DNA of 64,000 nt from Forficula auricularia (Eukaryota; Arthropoda; Insecta; Dermaptera; Forficulidae). The first letter of the stretch is position 1. Each line of letters opens with the position of its first letter. Where the stretch lies: assembly GCA_024734495.1 (NCBI GenBank), contig JALMQS010000816.1:7403171-7467170 (forward strand), in the 5' to 3' direction. The notes under the pieces are model-generated. The model was not told where the DNA came from and did not search any database. It worked only from the letters and a program-made list of their open reading frames with translations. A program made the position numbers and the translations under genes. Of this stretch, positions 21,986 through 33,153 are shown in pieces.

Positions 21986-22570
21986 ACGATGCAGAAGCGG
22001 TATTTTTATCGCGCGCGGCTACATGACTCTCCTCGATAAGAGTGGAATCGTATGAACTTTTAATTTGTTTCCAATTGATATGACCAAGAAACTAAGTGAA
22101 CATTTTTTCCATATCATCATTTTAAATACTAAAGTTCCATCATTTACAGTTTGTCTGGAGAGGAAAGTTATTATTAATAATAGTAGATTATTTTGAGCAA
22201 AACAATTCATTTAAATTCATAGTGGTTTATTTCAATTTACAGAATTTTAATGTAGTTGTTCCGCAAAATGGGTTTTCTTACGATTTTTTTGAAATTTATA
22301 TAGATTATTATTTAAAATCTTCTGCATCGATTGGTGGCAAAACGAAATTTATGAACAATATAGTTCCGGAGATATTAAAATTCAAAAATAGAGCTTTTCA
22401 GACTCTTATACATTGCACTATACGGGATATCGGAAAATTTACATACATATTTAATTATAATTAAGAAACCCTTCTTACCATTTTATAAAAAATGACCAAC
22501 ATTTAACAATAACCAATACACATTTTGAGATAACTTTGGATTCTTAGTTACAACACAGTTTCTGAAATAA
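21986..22570. other. AT-rich DNA, nothing recognised
   Basis: Open frames on both strands here lack recognisable features. Confidence 0.45.
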
Positions 22571-23299
22571 TCTATATAATAAAAATGAATTTCTGTTTTT
22601 TGTAAGCGCAGATCTCTCAAATGCCTGGACCGATTTGCGGCTATTTTTTTTATAAAGTTTGTAATAGTCCAATTCAGGTTAATACGTAAAAAAAAATTAG
22701 AAAAGTTGTCTGAAAAATTAGAAAATTCAGGAAAAACTCAAAAAAAATTCAGGTTAGCCAACATAGCTTGCCCAAACAATAAAAGAACTAAACTAGCAAA
22801 AAACTATCTATTTTTTAAATTAAATTTAAAAACAAAAATTTAAAAAAAAGTCATGATAACTAAAATTTTGAAAAGGTTATGGTTATTTAAAAAAGCTATT
22901 GTTTTCAAAAATTCCTAACTTCTTTTGGGTTGCTTGAAAAATTCTGAAAACCGTCTTTAATAGGGTAGAAAATAAAAAATTTCAACTAGCTTTATAGATG
23001 AAAAAGTATTTTATTTAAATAGGCATTTAGAAATCTTTCAACTGTAAATAATATTTTTAGTTAAGGTAACAATAACTAGTAAACTTGGCCATAAAATTAG
23101 ATATACCAATCGGAGCACCAAATGGACATATGTTTAATATAGTTTCGATACGTCCAATGGTTTAGGCTTGAAGCATAAGAGATAGTCACAGAAACGCGTA
23201 TTGCTTCAGCTATTATCTATATAAATTTTAACCATAAAAACGAGACGCTCCCCGCCAGGGCTAGGTGACGCCAGGCCGAAGGCCCGCGCCGTCAGCTAG
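22571..23299 (+). mobile_element. Helitron-like element (non-autonomous)
   Basis: Begins TCTATATAATAAAAATGAAT at 22571 and ends CTAG at 23296-23299, between A (22570) and T (23300). The 3' end has GCCAGGCCGAAGGCCCGC, able to form a hairpin about 15 bases before the terminus. A related copy lies on the minus strand at 61154-61699 (shared CGCTCCCCGCCAGGG and TCTATATAA). No Rep/helicase frame. Confidence 0.8.
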
Positions 23300-23740
23300 T
23301 AAGGAATAAATAATGAAAAATTTGCACTAAAAACAATTTGGCAACAGCGCATTTATTTACCCAGCGGAAGATGTGTAAAGCGCACATGCATTAGATTTTT
23401 CAAAATTATAATTTTCATAAGATGTAACGTAGGCGTTGATTACATTTGTTAAAAAATAACAAAAGGATTTTATAGAAATTTAAAATGTATTTTATTTGTC
23501 ATTTTAATATAAAAATATTCAATCTCTTACAATGGTGCCAGATTTGTCAAACGAGCACGGGATTGGCTAGAATCGGTACATAAACAGGAAAAAGTTTTGG
23601 GCTTATGAATTATGAATCCTTATTGTCTATTCTATATACTCTAGCATTAACTTTTTGCTAGTATTCTCGCGAAACAACTAACTTAAATTTTTAATCGTAA
23701 GACAAAATGGGGCAAAAAAATCAGCTCATTCTTATCACTT
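23300..23740. other. AT-rich DNA, nothing recognised
   Basis: No gene or TE end recognised. Confidence 0.45.
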
Positions 23741-23800
23741 GAATAAGGAATGTGGTGTAGGTTGTAGTGAAACATTTATCAATTATACATTAAAAGATTT
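23741..23800 (-). repeat. Hammerhead element tail fragment, subfamily beta
   Basis: GGAATGTGGTGTAGGTTGTA and GTGAAACATTTATCAATTA match the unpaired tail of the element at 41893-41936, in the same orientation. No ribozyme core is retained. Confidence 0.5.
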
Positions 23801-23892
23801 TTGTTACACCACAAAAATCATCCTCATCTCGCATTATTCCAACAAAATCACTGGATAAAGACCAACAGTCTTGTCAGTCCAAATAGCTTTTA

Positions 23893-24063
23893 TTTTTTTG
23901 CTTTTTGGCCCTTCTAGCCATCAACCAATTTGCGATACTGATATTAAATTAAGACTTCTATGCAGGGATCAGATTTTTAGCCGGTTGCCTCAAGTCGAAT
24001 TCGAACCCGGGTACACTTGATTAGCAGTCTGGAACACTAACCCCTCGGCTAACCTGACCCCTT
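23893..24063 (-). mobile_element. tRNA-derived SINE
   Basis: Minus strand from 24063: GGGGTCAGGTTAGCCGAGGG (A box), CAGACT near the anticodon position, B box GGGTTCGAATTC, then the SINE body CAACCGGCTAAAAATCTGAT with CCCTGCATAG, and a 3' part GGCTAGAAGGGCC before an A-rich tail. The head resembles a tRNA-Leu/Ser type sequence. Best-preserved head in the window. Confidence 0.7.
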
Positions 24064-25160
24064 CAAATGGCTTAAATGGCCACTAAGATCTCCAAATTTC
24101 TTTCTGTTAAACTTTATTTTTGGAGGCGAAGAATGCGGAGTGCCTGATATTTGGACAACTTGTTTAATTTTGTGTGTACCTATACTGTATACGATTTTGA
24201 AAATTTAAAAATTTGTAGCGTACCAGAAAAGTATCTGAGATAGAGCAATACAGATAGTATTTAACTATTAATATTTTTTACTGAAAACGATCCACACCCT
24301 ATTTGAGTATTGACCTTTCCTTCTCAGATACATTCTTGATTCTATCTTCTATCACTGAAAAGATTCATTGTTGTAGAGATACTATTGCATATAGAATAGA
24401 AACCTGTCGTTTCTCGAATACATTGTTTCTATTCTCTTTTATAATAAAATATGTTTTCTTTTTACATTTTCATTCTTTGATCGATGTATTTTTCCAAGCA
24501 TAGAACTTGTTTATGCCAATGTTGACATTAAAATAAAAAAAATGGATCGCTAAAGAATTTTTTATTTAATTTTTATCGTTAAAACTAGTTTAAGACTTAC
24601 TGTAATGAATATAAAGCGCCATGTTATATACCCCATACACAGTTTTTCTAGTATAAATAATAATTTATTTTCTAATCTGTGTCAATTCTTTCATGCAATG
24701 TATAATGTTCGTTCGAATCGATAGCATAAAATTATACTTGTCGACTCTTACAACTTGGTAGAAGATTCATATCATCAGAACTAGTTAATTAGTTTAATTC
24801 AACATAAGATTAAGTATAATAAACATATTAATTTTTATATTATTTTAATTTTAATTTTATTGAAAAATAATACAAGATTTATAGAAATCTTATAGAAAAT
24901 TTGTCATTTGGTATCAAGAAAGGATCTAAGTTTTTTTTTAAAGATAAATATTTTAGTGAGTTGGGTATCCAATTTCACTTATTTCTGAGTTACTGTCTTA
25001 TTTTTTCTGCGGGAGAGGCGGGGGGGGGGTGGGGGGAAGAATCTTAAAATTTTATTTAAAATATAAATGTATGGTTACATAAGAAACAAATTTTAGTTGA
25101 CCACCTCTCTTGGTTTTCTATAGAAATCTTAACTCTGCTACTATGGGCAATTGTCTTTTA
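24064..25160. other. AT-rich DNA, nothing recognised
   Basis: A GC run GGGGGGGGGTGGGGGG lies at 25020-25035. A CTCTGCTACTATGGGCAATT word at 25132 resembles the alpha-subfamily hammerhead tail, without the rest. No gene recognised. Confidence 0.4.
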
Positions 25161-25741
25161 TACAGGGTGGGTCATAAAGATCTACAACATTTTGAAGAGG
25201 TATAAATAAATGAAAAAATTTTACTAGAAAAAAACTAAATGTATTTTTGAACAGAACATATTTTTTTTTAATGTGTATTAAACATTATATCAGACGAAAA
25301 AGGGGGGTGGGGGGGTCAAAAATGAAAATTCTAGCCCTTTCGTTCAAACTCAACCAAATTTTGTATACATATTCTGTGGACCCCCAGAAGGCTAGAAATG
25401 CAAAAACTAACCACCCAAAATGTGGGGGGGGGGGAGTCAAAAATGAAAATTCTAGCCCTTTCAACCAACCTAAATATGTATACAAAATTTGGTTAGTTTT
25501 TGCATTTCTACCCTTCTGCGGATCCATAGAATATGTATACAAAATTTGGTTGTGTTTAGTCAAAAGGGTTAGAATTTTCATTTTTGACCCCTCCCCTTTT
25601 TTTGTCTGATAATGTTTAAAACACATTAAAAAAAAATATTTTATGTTCTTTTTCAAAAATAAATTCAGTTTTTTCTAGTTAAATTTTTTCATTATTTTAT
25701 ACCTCTTCAAAATGTGGTAGATCTTTATGGCCCACCCTATA
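25161..25741. mobile_element. Palindromic MITE, CAGGGTGGG ends, TA flanks
   Basis: The whole element is one inverted repeat with arms of about 280 bases. TACAGGGTGGGTCATAAAGA at the left is mirrored by ATCTTTATGGCCCACCCTAT at the right. Both arms include TTTTGAAGAGGTATAAA and TAAACATTATATCAGAC. Flanking TA fits a Tc1/mariner-type target. The open frames at 25247-25609 (+) and 25285-25656 (-) are nearly the same translation read from the two arms, so they are artefacts of the palindrome. Confidence 0.8.
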
Positions 25742-26502
25742 TAAAAAAATTATAACTCTTGAATTTTATAATTGTTAACATGTGTATTGCTAAAGAAATC
25801 CACATCAACAAAATTAAACCGAGTTTATAATAACATCATTAAAAGTAGAATCAGAGCTCTCGTCTCTATTAAATTGATAAATTGCTCTTCCGACCGAAAT
25901 TATGGATTAGCAAAGACTTTCTCTAAATAATAATAATTTGTTCAGGTGGTGATTTTTTATTTTTGAATATACCTTTTTCTGAAGTGTTTTTTTTTGTTAA
26001 TGGACTAATTAAGCAGAGAGATAGATAAAACCTCAAATGTCAAACGAGTATAATATAAAAAAAGATAAAAAAATCATTTGATTGAGGGCGGAAACGGAGA
26101 ATGCTTATCTGTTGTCTCTAGCCGCACCCTCATATGAACAACCATGTTCTTAAAAGCCTTAAAAGATTCCAAATGACTATTTTATTCGTCTTATCTATAA
26201 ATAATAGTTAACTTCAGTAAGTATTAGAACTATCTACTCTTAAGTTGTGATTAAATAGGAGATGAAGAGTCGTTAATCCAATTATCTCTTTTTACAATCA
26301 ATTTCACAAAGATGAAAACATCCCTTCGGAAAAATACCAAACCAATTCAATCGCCAATTTGTTTATCCCCATGATTTCTAAGGGGTTGGAAATTTCTAAT
26401 TCCCTTCATCTTCCCGAATCTTACAATCTTCAGTACTTCCTGCAAAAGCTCATTCGCCTCCCTGAACACTTTCTTATTTTCGGTAATGCAAAAGTCTGTC
26501 TG
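25742..26502. other. Single-copy-looking DNA
   Basis: No exon or TE signal recognised. 26310-26500 is somewhat less AT-rich. Confidence 0.35.
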
Positions 26503-27121
26503 TCATGACAGGAGACCGGATTCCTATGTAATTTCATATTTTGTTTGCCGCCACATACAACCCAGGAAATCAATTATTTATCTATCCCAATCATGTATCT
26601 AGGATACTGTGGGTTAAATTTTATACTGTAAATTTTTGCATATTTGAGTAATATTGCATAAAATTGCATATTTGAAGAATATTGCATAAAGTTGCATATT
26701 TTAAGGATTTTTTTGTCAAATATTGACTATTGAGGATGCGGAGCCGTCCTTTTCATAGTATAAATCAATTTTAAGTGACCGTAGACATAATAACCTGAAG
26801 ATAAATGAGAAAAATACTTGTAAACATAAATTGATTACAATCAAATTTTAATTATTTTTGAGATCCTTTGTTAATTATTTCTTCTTTTTTTTGTAACGGC
26901 CTTCGGGACATTTTGGACATTGAGTGTTCGTGGGTGTGTGTGTGTGTGTGTGAAAGTGTGTGTAAATTAGTGTAGGGATCAAATTAAAACCGGCCAAATA
27001 TTTGCAAATAAAAGCAATATAATATAATCGTGTCTGTTAAATAAAATTACCCCCCCTAACATATTTTATAGCATATTTTGGCACTATTTACTGGATAAAA
27101 ATCCGGTCTCTAGTCATGACC
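26503..27121. mobile_element. Inverted-repeat element with tandem repeat and SINE remnant
   Basis: GTCATGACAGGAGACCGGAT (26503) is mirrored by TCCGGTCTCTAGTCATGAC (ending about 27121). Inside are three 28-29 base repeats with TTGCATATTTGA (26633-26710), a (GT)n run (26929-26952), and a minus-strand SINE body at 26890-27000 (TTGGCCGGTTTTAATTTGAT, CCCTACACTAATTTAC). Probably an old DNA element with nested insertions. Confidence 0.45.
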
Positions 27122-28818
27122 TATATGTCCTTCATTCATCGTCTGTATTAAAATAACATAGTAGGAAATAGAAACTATTTCAAAATTCATATACATTCCG
27201 TGATTTCACAATTTTCGTTTGAGTTAGAAATCTGAAACTCAACCCAAAGGTGAGCCAGCTTCTATAGCTGTACCAGCTTCTATAGCTTCTTGTATAACAA
27301 TTCATTTTTTCTGACTTTCCACATTTTTCACCCAAGTTCTGGTGTTAGAACCCTCAAAATATAATCAGTTCTTTGTTTCGAGAATTCAAGCATATTGGTA
27401 CCACAACTAACACCGATTCTTTTTCCTGTTCCTTAGTTATCGAGAGTTTTGAAATCTAAAGGGACAGACCGAAAAATCTAGTTTTAAATGATTTTTCACC
27501 ACACTTGCGAAAATATACTAAGTCTATAAAATTTGGTTTAGATAGAACAAAAGGCTTAGAATTTGAATATTTTGCCCCTTTCGCACCCATGTACTACATA
27601 CTCATTTTGTGTAGTTATTTGTGGGGGCCAATATTTTTATGTATACTAAATTTCGCTCAAATCGAATAAAGGGTTTAGAAATTGAATATTATGACCCGCC
27701 TATCGCCTCCTCATACTCATTTTAGGCAGATGATTTTCGTTGCAATAGTTTATCATGTTCTTAAAGAGTATCCGAACAACATTTGATCAAGATTGCACAA
27801 AATTGCAATTTTTTACCTCAACTCACATTTTGGGTAGTTTTAGAGAAGGAATTTCAAAAAATCTTTAAATTTATTTTTAGACATTTCTACTGTATGTAGA
27901 ATTTTCTTAAGTCAAATCAAGTAGATATAAGACATTTTTAAATAAGAAAAAGCAAATTATTAAAAATTGTTGAGCTGATCCAACATACCCGTTGCCCGGC
28001 AACTGACACTTAGCGAGCGTACTAAAAATGAATCGTCAAATTTGAAGATCGACTTGATTCCATAGGATGTTGAAGATGGAATAATTTTTCTTTGAGTTGG
28101 CTAACATTCTTCCGATAACATCTACATCATAATTATTTTCAAATATTAAAAATCATTTTCATTAATTTATTAATTACTCCATCAATAAAAAGGTAATATA
28201 CTCGCTGCGATCCGACTTTAATCTGATGCTTAGATAATTGAGAAAAAATTAAATAATAAATAGTATCGTAAAATGTCTAATGGTTAATGCCGAGAAAGCC
28301 AAAAAATAAAAAGGTAATATTCTTTGATTATAATTTATCCAACCTATTAAATTCATCATTAATATTTAATGGAAAATTCTCTTTGAATGGTCGGATTATA
28401 TTGTCTTTAAACCCTTCTTTTAGGAGTAATTTTTATTTTAAAAGAAAAAATAGATTCGTATAAATTTCAAGACAGGGAAAATGGGTTGGTTTATTTTAAC
28501 AAAGATCTGCTCAATTATAATAGATTGTATTTTAATAACTTTTTAAATTCAAATTTTTTTGACTATATGTTCTTTCAAATAAAAATCTCGTAATTATGCT
28601 ACCTTCACATCTAAAAAATTCCTCAGCTTGTAAACAAATAATTCACTGAGCAGTCCTGACCTATTATTTAAAAGATTGTTTTTCTTTTCAATCGCCTACA
28701 TGTAATAAACAATTCAGGGAGGGACCCAGAAGAGGGCTCAACCCCCCCCCCCCCCAAAGGTCTAACTGACTCTTCGATTCATTGTTACGCAAATGACAGT
28801 ACTCTCCATAACGCCCAA
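27122..28818. other. AT-rich DNA with faint repeat similarity
   Basis: 27500-27900 contains GGGTTTAGAAATTGAATATT-like blocks that look like a very diverged relative of the 19684 family. AAAAAGGTAATAT occurs at 28187 and 28308, a short local duplication. A C-run of 15 lies at 28741-28755. No gene recognised. Confidence 0.35.
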
Positions 28819-29050
28819 TCATTGCGAAAAATTGCTTTGACTTTGCTTCTTCGAATAATCTAGATTTATGTGCACTCTTAAAAATTGAGGGTCTCGTAAT
28901 CTAATTAACTTTAATGTGGGCAGAACAAAATGCTGTCTAGTGGGCCGATAGGAGTCTTCGAGACGTTTCCTTTGGTCCAAATTCAATGGAAATTTATTAT
29001 AAAAATCACTTGGGGATCTCTTAGTGTGATGATCCCTCCTGCATAATATC

Positions 29051-29580
29051 ATGATTAATTCTGCAGCAAAATCTGCATCAAGCAAGCTTAGATTTTTATT
29101 CGCCCAGACGCTATTTTACGCCCATTCATCATCTTATACTATTACATTACACAAATTCTTCCTTGTTTCGAATAATGCACGCATCTGCGAAGAGGCCCTT
29201 TCAATCATTTTCTTGCTGCAATATCTGTGTGTTATTTAGAAGCTATCAATAGACTAAGATGCGGATCAGACCTCATTTATATTGCTTGATTCCCAGGCCC
29301 ATATAGAACCAACCCTATACGCTCTTTTCTTGTACTATAGATATTACCATGGTGTTTGTTCTGATTTCATAGTCAATAATCTTCCCTGAGGATTCATTTG
29401 CACGAAACATAATACTCCCTCTCTGCTTCTTCGCTGTTAAATTAAATAAAAATCAAAATAAGGCATTCCCCAACTCGTGTGTCCCTTTAGCTTCAAGAAA
29501 CTGAAAATCGCTTCGTGCTCTTATCCGCCATTTAAAACCTTCAATTGTTCAAAATCCGCAGCCATAGGAGCTAACCCATG
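29051..29580 (+). pseudogene. Non-LTR retrotransposon RT C-terminal end, heavily decayed
   Basis: Three plus-strand frames together give fragments in the order expected after the RT domain: LRFLFAQ then a conserved region after it (29080-29240), an YRYYHGVC-like segment at about 29335-29365, an AVKLN-like segment, and SRNWKSLP-like remnants at 29490-29515. Many stops and frameshifts interrupt it. It belongs to the family seen better at 44353-45016. The minus-strand frame at 28819-29085 has no recognised domain. Confidence 0.55.
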
Positions 29581-29694
29581 AACTTTCTTTTTCTTCTCCT
29601 TATCTTCCCATCAATTCTGGCCTATCATTCTCGTATTAGAATAAAACAATTGAAAATTTTTCATCAAATTACTCGCCGACTATTTCGAATAATA
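29581..29694. other. Spacer
   Basis: Short AT-rich spacer between the LINE fragment and the MITE; nothing recognised. Confidence 0.5.
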
Positions 29695-30030
29695 TACAGG
29701 GTGTTTCAGGGGGAATAGTAAATATTTTAGGTGGTGGTAGTATAGAAGATCGAGTGTCAGCAGTAGAGTGTTGATGTTTAAATTGTGAAGTTGTGCTTTA
29801 GTTTCGATTGAAGTTTTCATTGTGATTTGTTGGCCAAGTCTACTGTACTGTAGCGTGTAAACATGCCGCACGTGTTTACACATGCTGAGTATGCCGATAT
29901 TGGGTTACATACTAACAGCTGTATCTCTGTAATCAATGAAAATTTTACACATGTTATATGGAATATTTTTTGCAATTCACCTATACTACCCCTCCTAAAA
30001 TATTTACTATTCCTCCGGAAACACCCTGTA
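29695..30030. mobile_element. MITE, CAGGGTGTTTC ends, TA target
   Basis: Termini CAGGGTGTTTC at 29697 and GAAACACCCTG ending at 30028 continue as about 48-base inverted repeats (AATAGTAAATATTTTAGG in both). TA lies immediately outside each end (29695-29696, 30029-30030). Length is 332 bp, with no transposase. It sits 36 bases upstream of the candidate gene start at 30065 and could contribute to its promoter or 5' UTR. Confidence 0.8.
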
Positions 30031-30064
30031 TACACTGTTTTCTTTGTTAATAGACAAATTAAAA

Positions 30065-30615
30065 ATGAAGGCAGGTATTTGTTATTTCGGCACCTTGCTA
30101 TACGTACATTTTTTATTACCTTATCACACCAGGATCCCTATCATTTCCATCACTCCTTCTGTATCGTTTGAATTGGATATATATAGATACAGGTGGGATC
30201 CTGAGGAAATAAGGCGAAGAAAGAATGCAGGACAACGCCCGAATAATTAATAAAAAACATAAAGCTACATCCAATTTTTTAAGAAAATATGGAATTAAAT
30301 CAACAAAAAATCTTGATCGGTTGCTATTTACAATTCGATATATACTGCTAAACTTTTTTCTGTCCCTACAGGAAAATTGAATTCAAGGCTGAATCTATTC
30401 TAATTGGCCTGTCGGAGGCATTTACATCCAGCTACAAATGGAAGAAGAAAACAAGATGTGGCGACTGGAGAAAGCGATCCGAGCGCTTGCTGAGAATGTT
30501 TGGCTTGCATGCAATTTCGGCCGGCATCAACATCGCCTCAAAGGAAAGAAGGCAACAAATTCTTGGGCAAACAATTCAAATGTCAATGAATAAGAGATAT
30601 TACGTCTTAACTTGA
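30065..30615 (+). CDS. Candidate two-exon small protein, function unknown
   Basis: Exon 1 is 30065-30192 and exon 2 is 30372-30615. The intron has a GTGGGA donor after ACAG (30193) and a pyrimidine-rich acceptor ending CCCTACAG (30371). The splice joins AG to G to complete an Arg codon and keeps the frame, giving 123 residues. The start is the first true ATG after the MITE; the frame upstream has only non-ATG starts. The first 25 residues (MKAGICYFGTLLYVHFLLPY...) are hydrophobic, like a signal peptide or membrane anchor. Exon 2 is strongly basic (a KWKKKTRCGDWRKRSER stretch) with no stop over 80 codons and is less AT-rich than its surroundings. I recognise no family. Without splicing, exon 1 would read on to a stop at 30250 (61 residues). 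A chance pair of open frames or a TE-derived frame is possible. Confidence 0.45.
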
Positions 30616-30856
30616 CTTGATCTATAGGCCGATTTTGGAAAGAAAATAATACATATGTATTTCTGTTTTTATAATGTATTTCTTCCCTCCTGAAAAAAAA
30701 TTTATTTCAACTTGTCTTCGGTGAATAACACCAGATTTAGAAAAAAATTCGCCATTAATACGATCAATTATATGAATTGACATCCTATATGGCTCGTGTT
30801 TTTACTTATTTCTACTCATTTATGAGATCTAGATAATATATTTTTGTATCGCTGTG
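30616..30856. other. AT-rich spacer
   Basis: AATAAT near 30648 could serve as a weak polyadenylation signal for the candidate gene; otherwise nothing recognised. Confidence 0.35.
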
Positions 30857-31395
30857 CTTATTAATTTTATTTGAACGAAATTTTCTCTGGAGAGAGACGG
30901 AATGGTAGAACTTTTAATTGAAAGTAATGGAAGGCAGTCCAGGAGTAGTGAGGAAAGAAAAATTAAGACATATCCATAAGGTATAATTTATTGGATTCCT
31001 TCGTCCTTTCCTTTCAAACCGACGTTTCGGAGGATTCTTCCCTCCTTCTTCGGGGTTTTAAAGGGTCAATGAAGGAAGCAAACAAAATGCTTCCTACCTC
31101 TCTCCAGAGCAGTGTTTAAAACTTTCTTCTTCCATAGCAGAAGAATAGATTTTTTTCTATGATTCTGCTAAGGAAGAAGAAAGTTTTAAAGACTGCTGTG
31201 TAGAGAGAAAGGAGCATTTTGTTTGTTTCCTTCATTGACCCTTTAAAACCCTGAAGAAGGAGAGAGAAATCCTCCGAAACGTCGGTTTGAAAGGAAAGGA
31301 GGAAGGAATCAATAATTACACCTTATTTGGATGTGTTAATTTTTTCTTTCCACACTGGGCTGCCTTCCATTACTTTCGACTTATTAATTTTATTT
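30857..31395 (-). mobile_element. Hammerhead foldback element, subfamily delta, copy 1
   Basis: A 16-base direct repeat, CTTATTAATTTTATTT, at 30857-30872 and 31380-31395 bounds the element. After an unpaired leader/tail (AACGAAATTTTCTCTGGAGA) come inverted arms of about 200 bases from 30920 to 31377, including TAATGGAAGGCAGTCCAGG and its complement. The right arm has an intact hammerhead core; the left-arm core reads CCGAAGA (about 31053-31047, minus) and is probably dead. Orientation is set by the tail lying at the left. Confidence 0.8.
31246..31288 (+). ncRNA. Hammerhead ribozyme motif, type I
   Basis: AAACC (31246-31250) pairs with GGTTT (31284-31288) as helix I. The core is CTGAAGA (31251-31257), stem II GGAG...CTCC with one mismatch, and GAAA (31276-31279). 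Self-complementary ACGT forms stem III, and GTC (31281-31283) is the cleavage site. All invariant core bases are present. Confidence 0.8.
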
Positions 31396-31949
31396 TAATA
31401 AATATACCAGTCCGATGAAAAAGTTTTAATCGAAAGATTTTAGATTTTAAGGCCATCAAATTTTTATGACATATTGATAGTTAATAAATATTATTATTGG
31501 AAAATATTTACCTCTGGGTGATTTTTTTATAATTTAAAAATTGGTTTTTAATAGCTTCGATTTTATATTTATAATTAACTATAATGAGATTAAAAATAAA
31601 TGAACTCGAATGGAATATTTATTATTTTGCCTAACAAACAGTGGTGCATTTGCATATAATGGCATGCACTTCTTATACATACACCAATATTTAAAAATTG
31701 ATATTACTCAGAAAGCTGGATAGTTTTTAGCCTAGGGCCTAGGGGGGCCATGTATTGAATTCAGTTCAATTTTTTTCTCATTTAACGTGGAGAATATCAT
31801 TTTCAAGTATGTTCTTTTTTCTGTCTGTGTGTCTGGATTCCGATGAATTCGATAACAAAAGAACAAAAGATAGTATAAAGTATATTCTGGTGTCAGATGT
31901 TCGTAATTACAAAACAAAAAACTAATTAGATTTTGGGCTGTCGCTAATG
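31396..31949. repeat. Interspersed repeat sharing sequence with 41660-41860
   Basis: 31785-31925 (AACGTGGAGAATATCATTTT, then a CTGGTGTCAGATGTTCGTAATT block) resembles 41678-41800 on the same strand. The remainder is AT-rich and unassigned. Confidence 0.4.
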
Positions 31950-32640
31950 AAATAAATTGACACGTTCTGATGTGGCCATCGACTTGACTTTACCATATAC
32001 TTCTGGTTGAGTTTGGTCCAAGGGCCTGATATTCATTTTTGACCTCCATTTTTGGGTTTGTTTTTGAATTTTCAGTGTTTTGGGGGCCCAATGATTATGT
32101 TATAAAATTTGATTGAGTTTGCTCAAATGGCCTATATTTTTATTTTATGACGCCCCCCCCACCCCTAATTTTGGAGCAAAAAAAAAATATTTTCGTTATT
32201 ATAGGTTTATTTTATAGTATATTTAATTTTTCTGGTTTTTTTAGTTTGAAAATATTATAATTTTCCCCCTCCCCCGCTTAATTTTGGGTCGATATGCACC
32301 AAAATCTAATCAGCTCTTAATTTCAATGGACCAAAACTACATGTGAAATTTGGTTTTTATATTCACAGTAGTTTTTGAGCTAGCTCGTCCACAAAATTTG
32401 GTAACGCCCAGAGTAACAGAAAACAAACAAACAGACGTTTTGACAAAACAGCTATTATCTCGAAAAATCCAATTTTTTCGATGTTCACTTATTAGAGTTT
32501 TTTTGTAAACCGAAATGTCATGGTTTCGCCCAATTTTTTAATCAAAATAGTTTAAGCCGTTTTTGAGATATTTCGAAAAAAAACCCACTTTTTCATGCCT
32601 ATTACAATACTTGATCATACCCTGATGGTAAAGTAAAAAG
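31950..32640 (+). mobile_element. Repeat family TTGACACGTTCTG, copy 2
   Basis: Starts at AAATTGACACGTTCTGATGT and ends with TACTTGATCATACCCTGATG, matching 19684-20540 along most of its length with deletions. Non-coding. Confidence 0.6.
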
Positions 32641-33042
32641 TTTAAGAAGTGTGGTCTATTGAAATAAAATCTCGACTTTCAAAATCACCCTGTATTTAAT
32701 ACAAGAAATAAATAAAAATACACCTTATAGAAGTTAGATATAAGATTTATTGCATTTTTGAGGCCTTTTCTAATAAAGAAATTTTATAAGTGCTTGTTGT
32801 AACTGATATATGTTGATAAGATGCTTATTGATCTTGAATAAGGATCCAATTCGAATTCTAATAATGCAGTGGCAGGTGAAAATATTGAATGATAAAGATT
32901 TCAAGACAACCAGTGAGAAAACGTCTAGGATCTGTCAGGATGGCAGGCAGCAAGAGAGCATAGGTTACAAATGCAAGAGTTCTCTCAGGTGAGCCTTGAG
33001 CACTGGGCATGGGCACCATGGTAAAAGTACAATGGCACGTAC
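32641..33042. other. Flank of a candidate exon
   Basis: 32860-33042 is GC-richer than average and lies downstream, on the minus strand, of the candidate exon. It would be intron if the proposed donor is used, but the frame stays open to 32965. Confidence 0.35.
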
Positions 33043-33153
33043 CATTAGAGCCAAGCCGCCCCAGCAATAGAGAGATAGATCTTGACGTGCTCTAATTGCG
33101 ATCTCGACTTCTGCGAATGCGGCGTGTGTTTTGTCCCGAACGAGATAAACGAC
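33043..33153 (-). CDS. Candidate internal coding exon, function unknown
   Basis: On the minus strand a pyrimidine-rich tract ending TTTTCCCTCAG (acceptor) is followed by 111 bases open in one frame and then ATG|GTACGTG, a near-consensus donor. The exon encodes 37 residues (starting VVYLVRDKTHAAFAEVEIAI and ending YCWGGLALM), phase 0 at both ends, with balanced codon use unlike the AT-rich surroundings. The open frame runs beyond both splice sites (33180-32965), so an unspliced 71-residue reading is also possible. The last residues look like the start of a membrane helix. I do not recognise the family. Confidence 0.4.

Noticed and set aside
25247..25656. Two open frames on opposite strands with nearly the same translation
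   Set aside because: They are the same sequence read from the two arms of a pal­indromic MITE; the coding look is an artefact of the inverted repeat.
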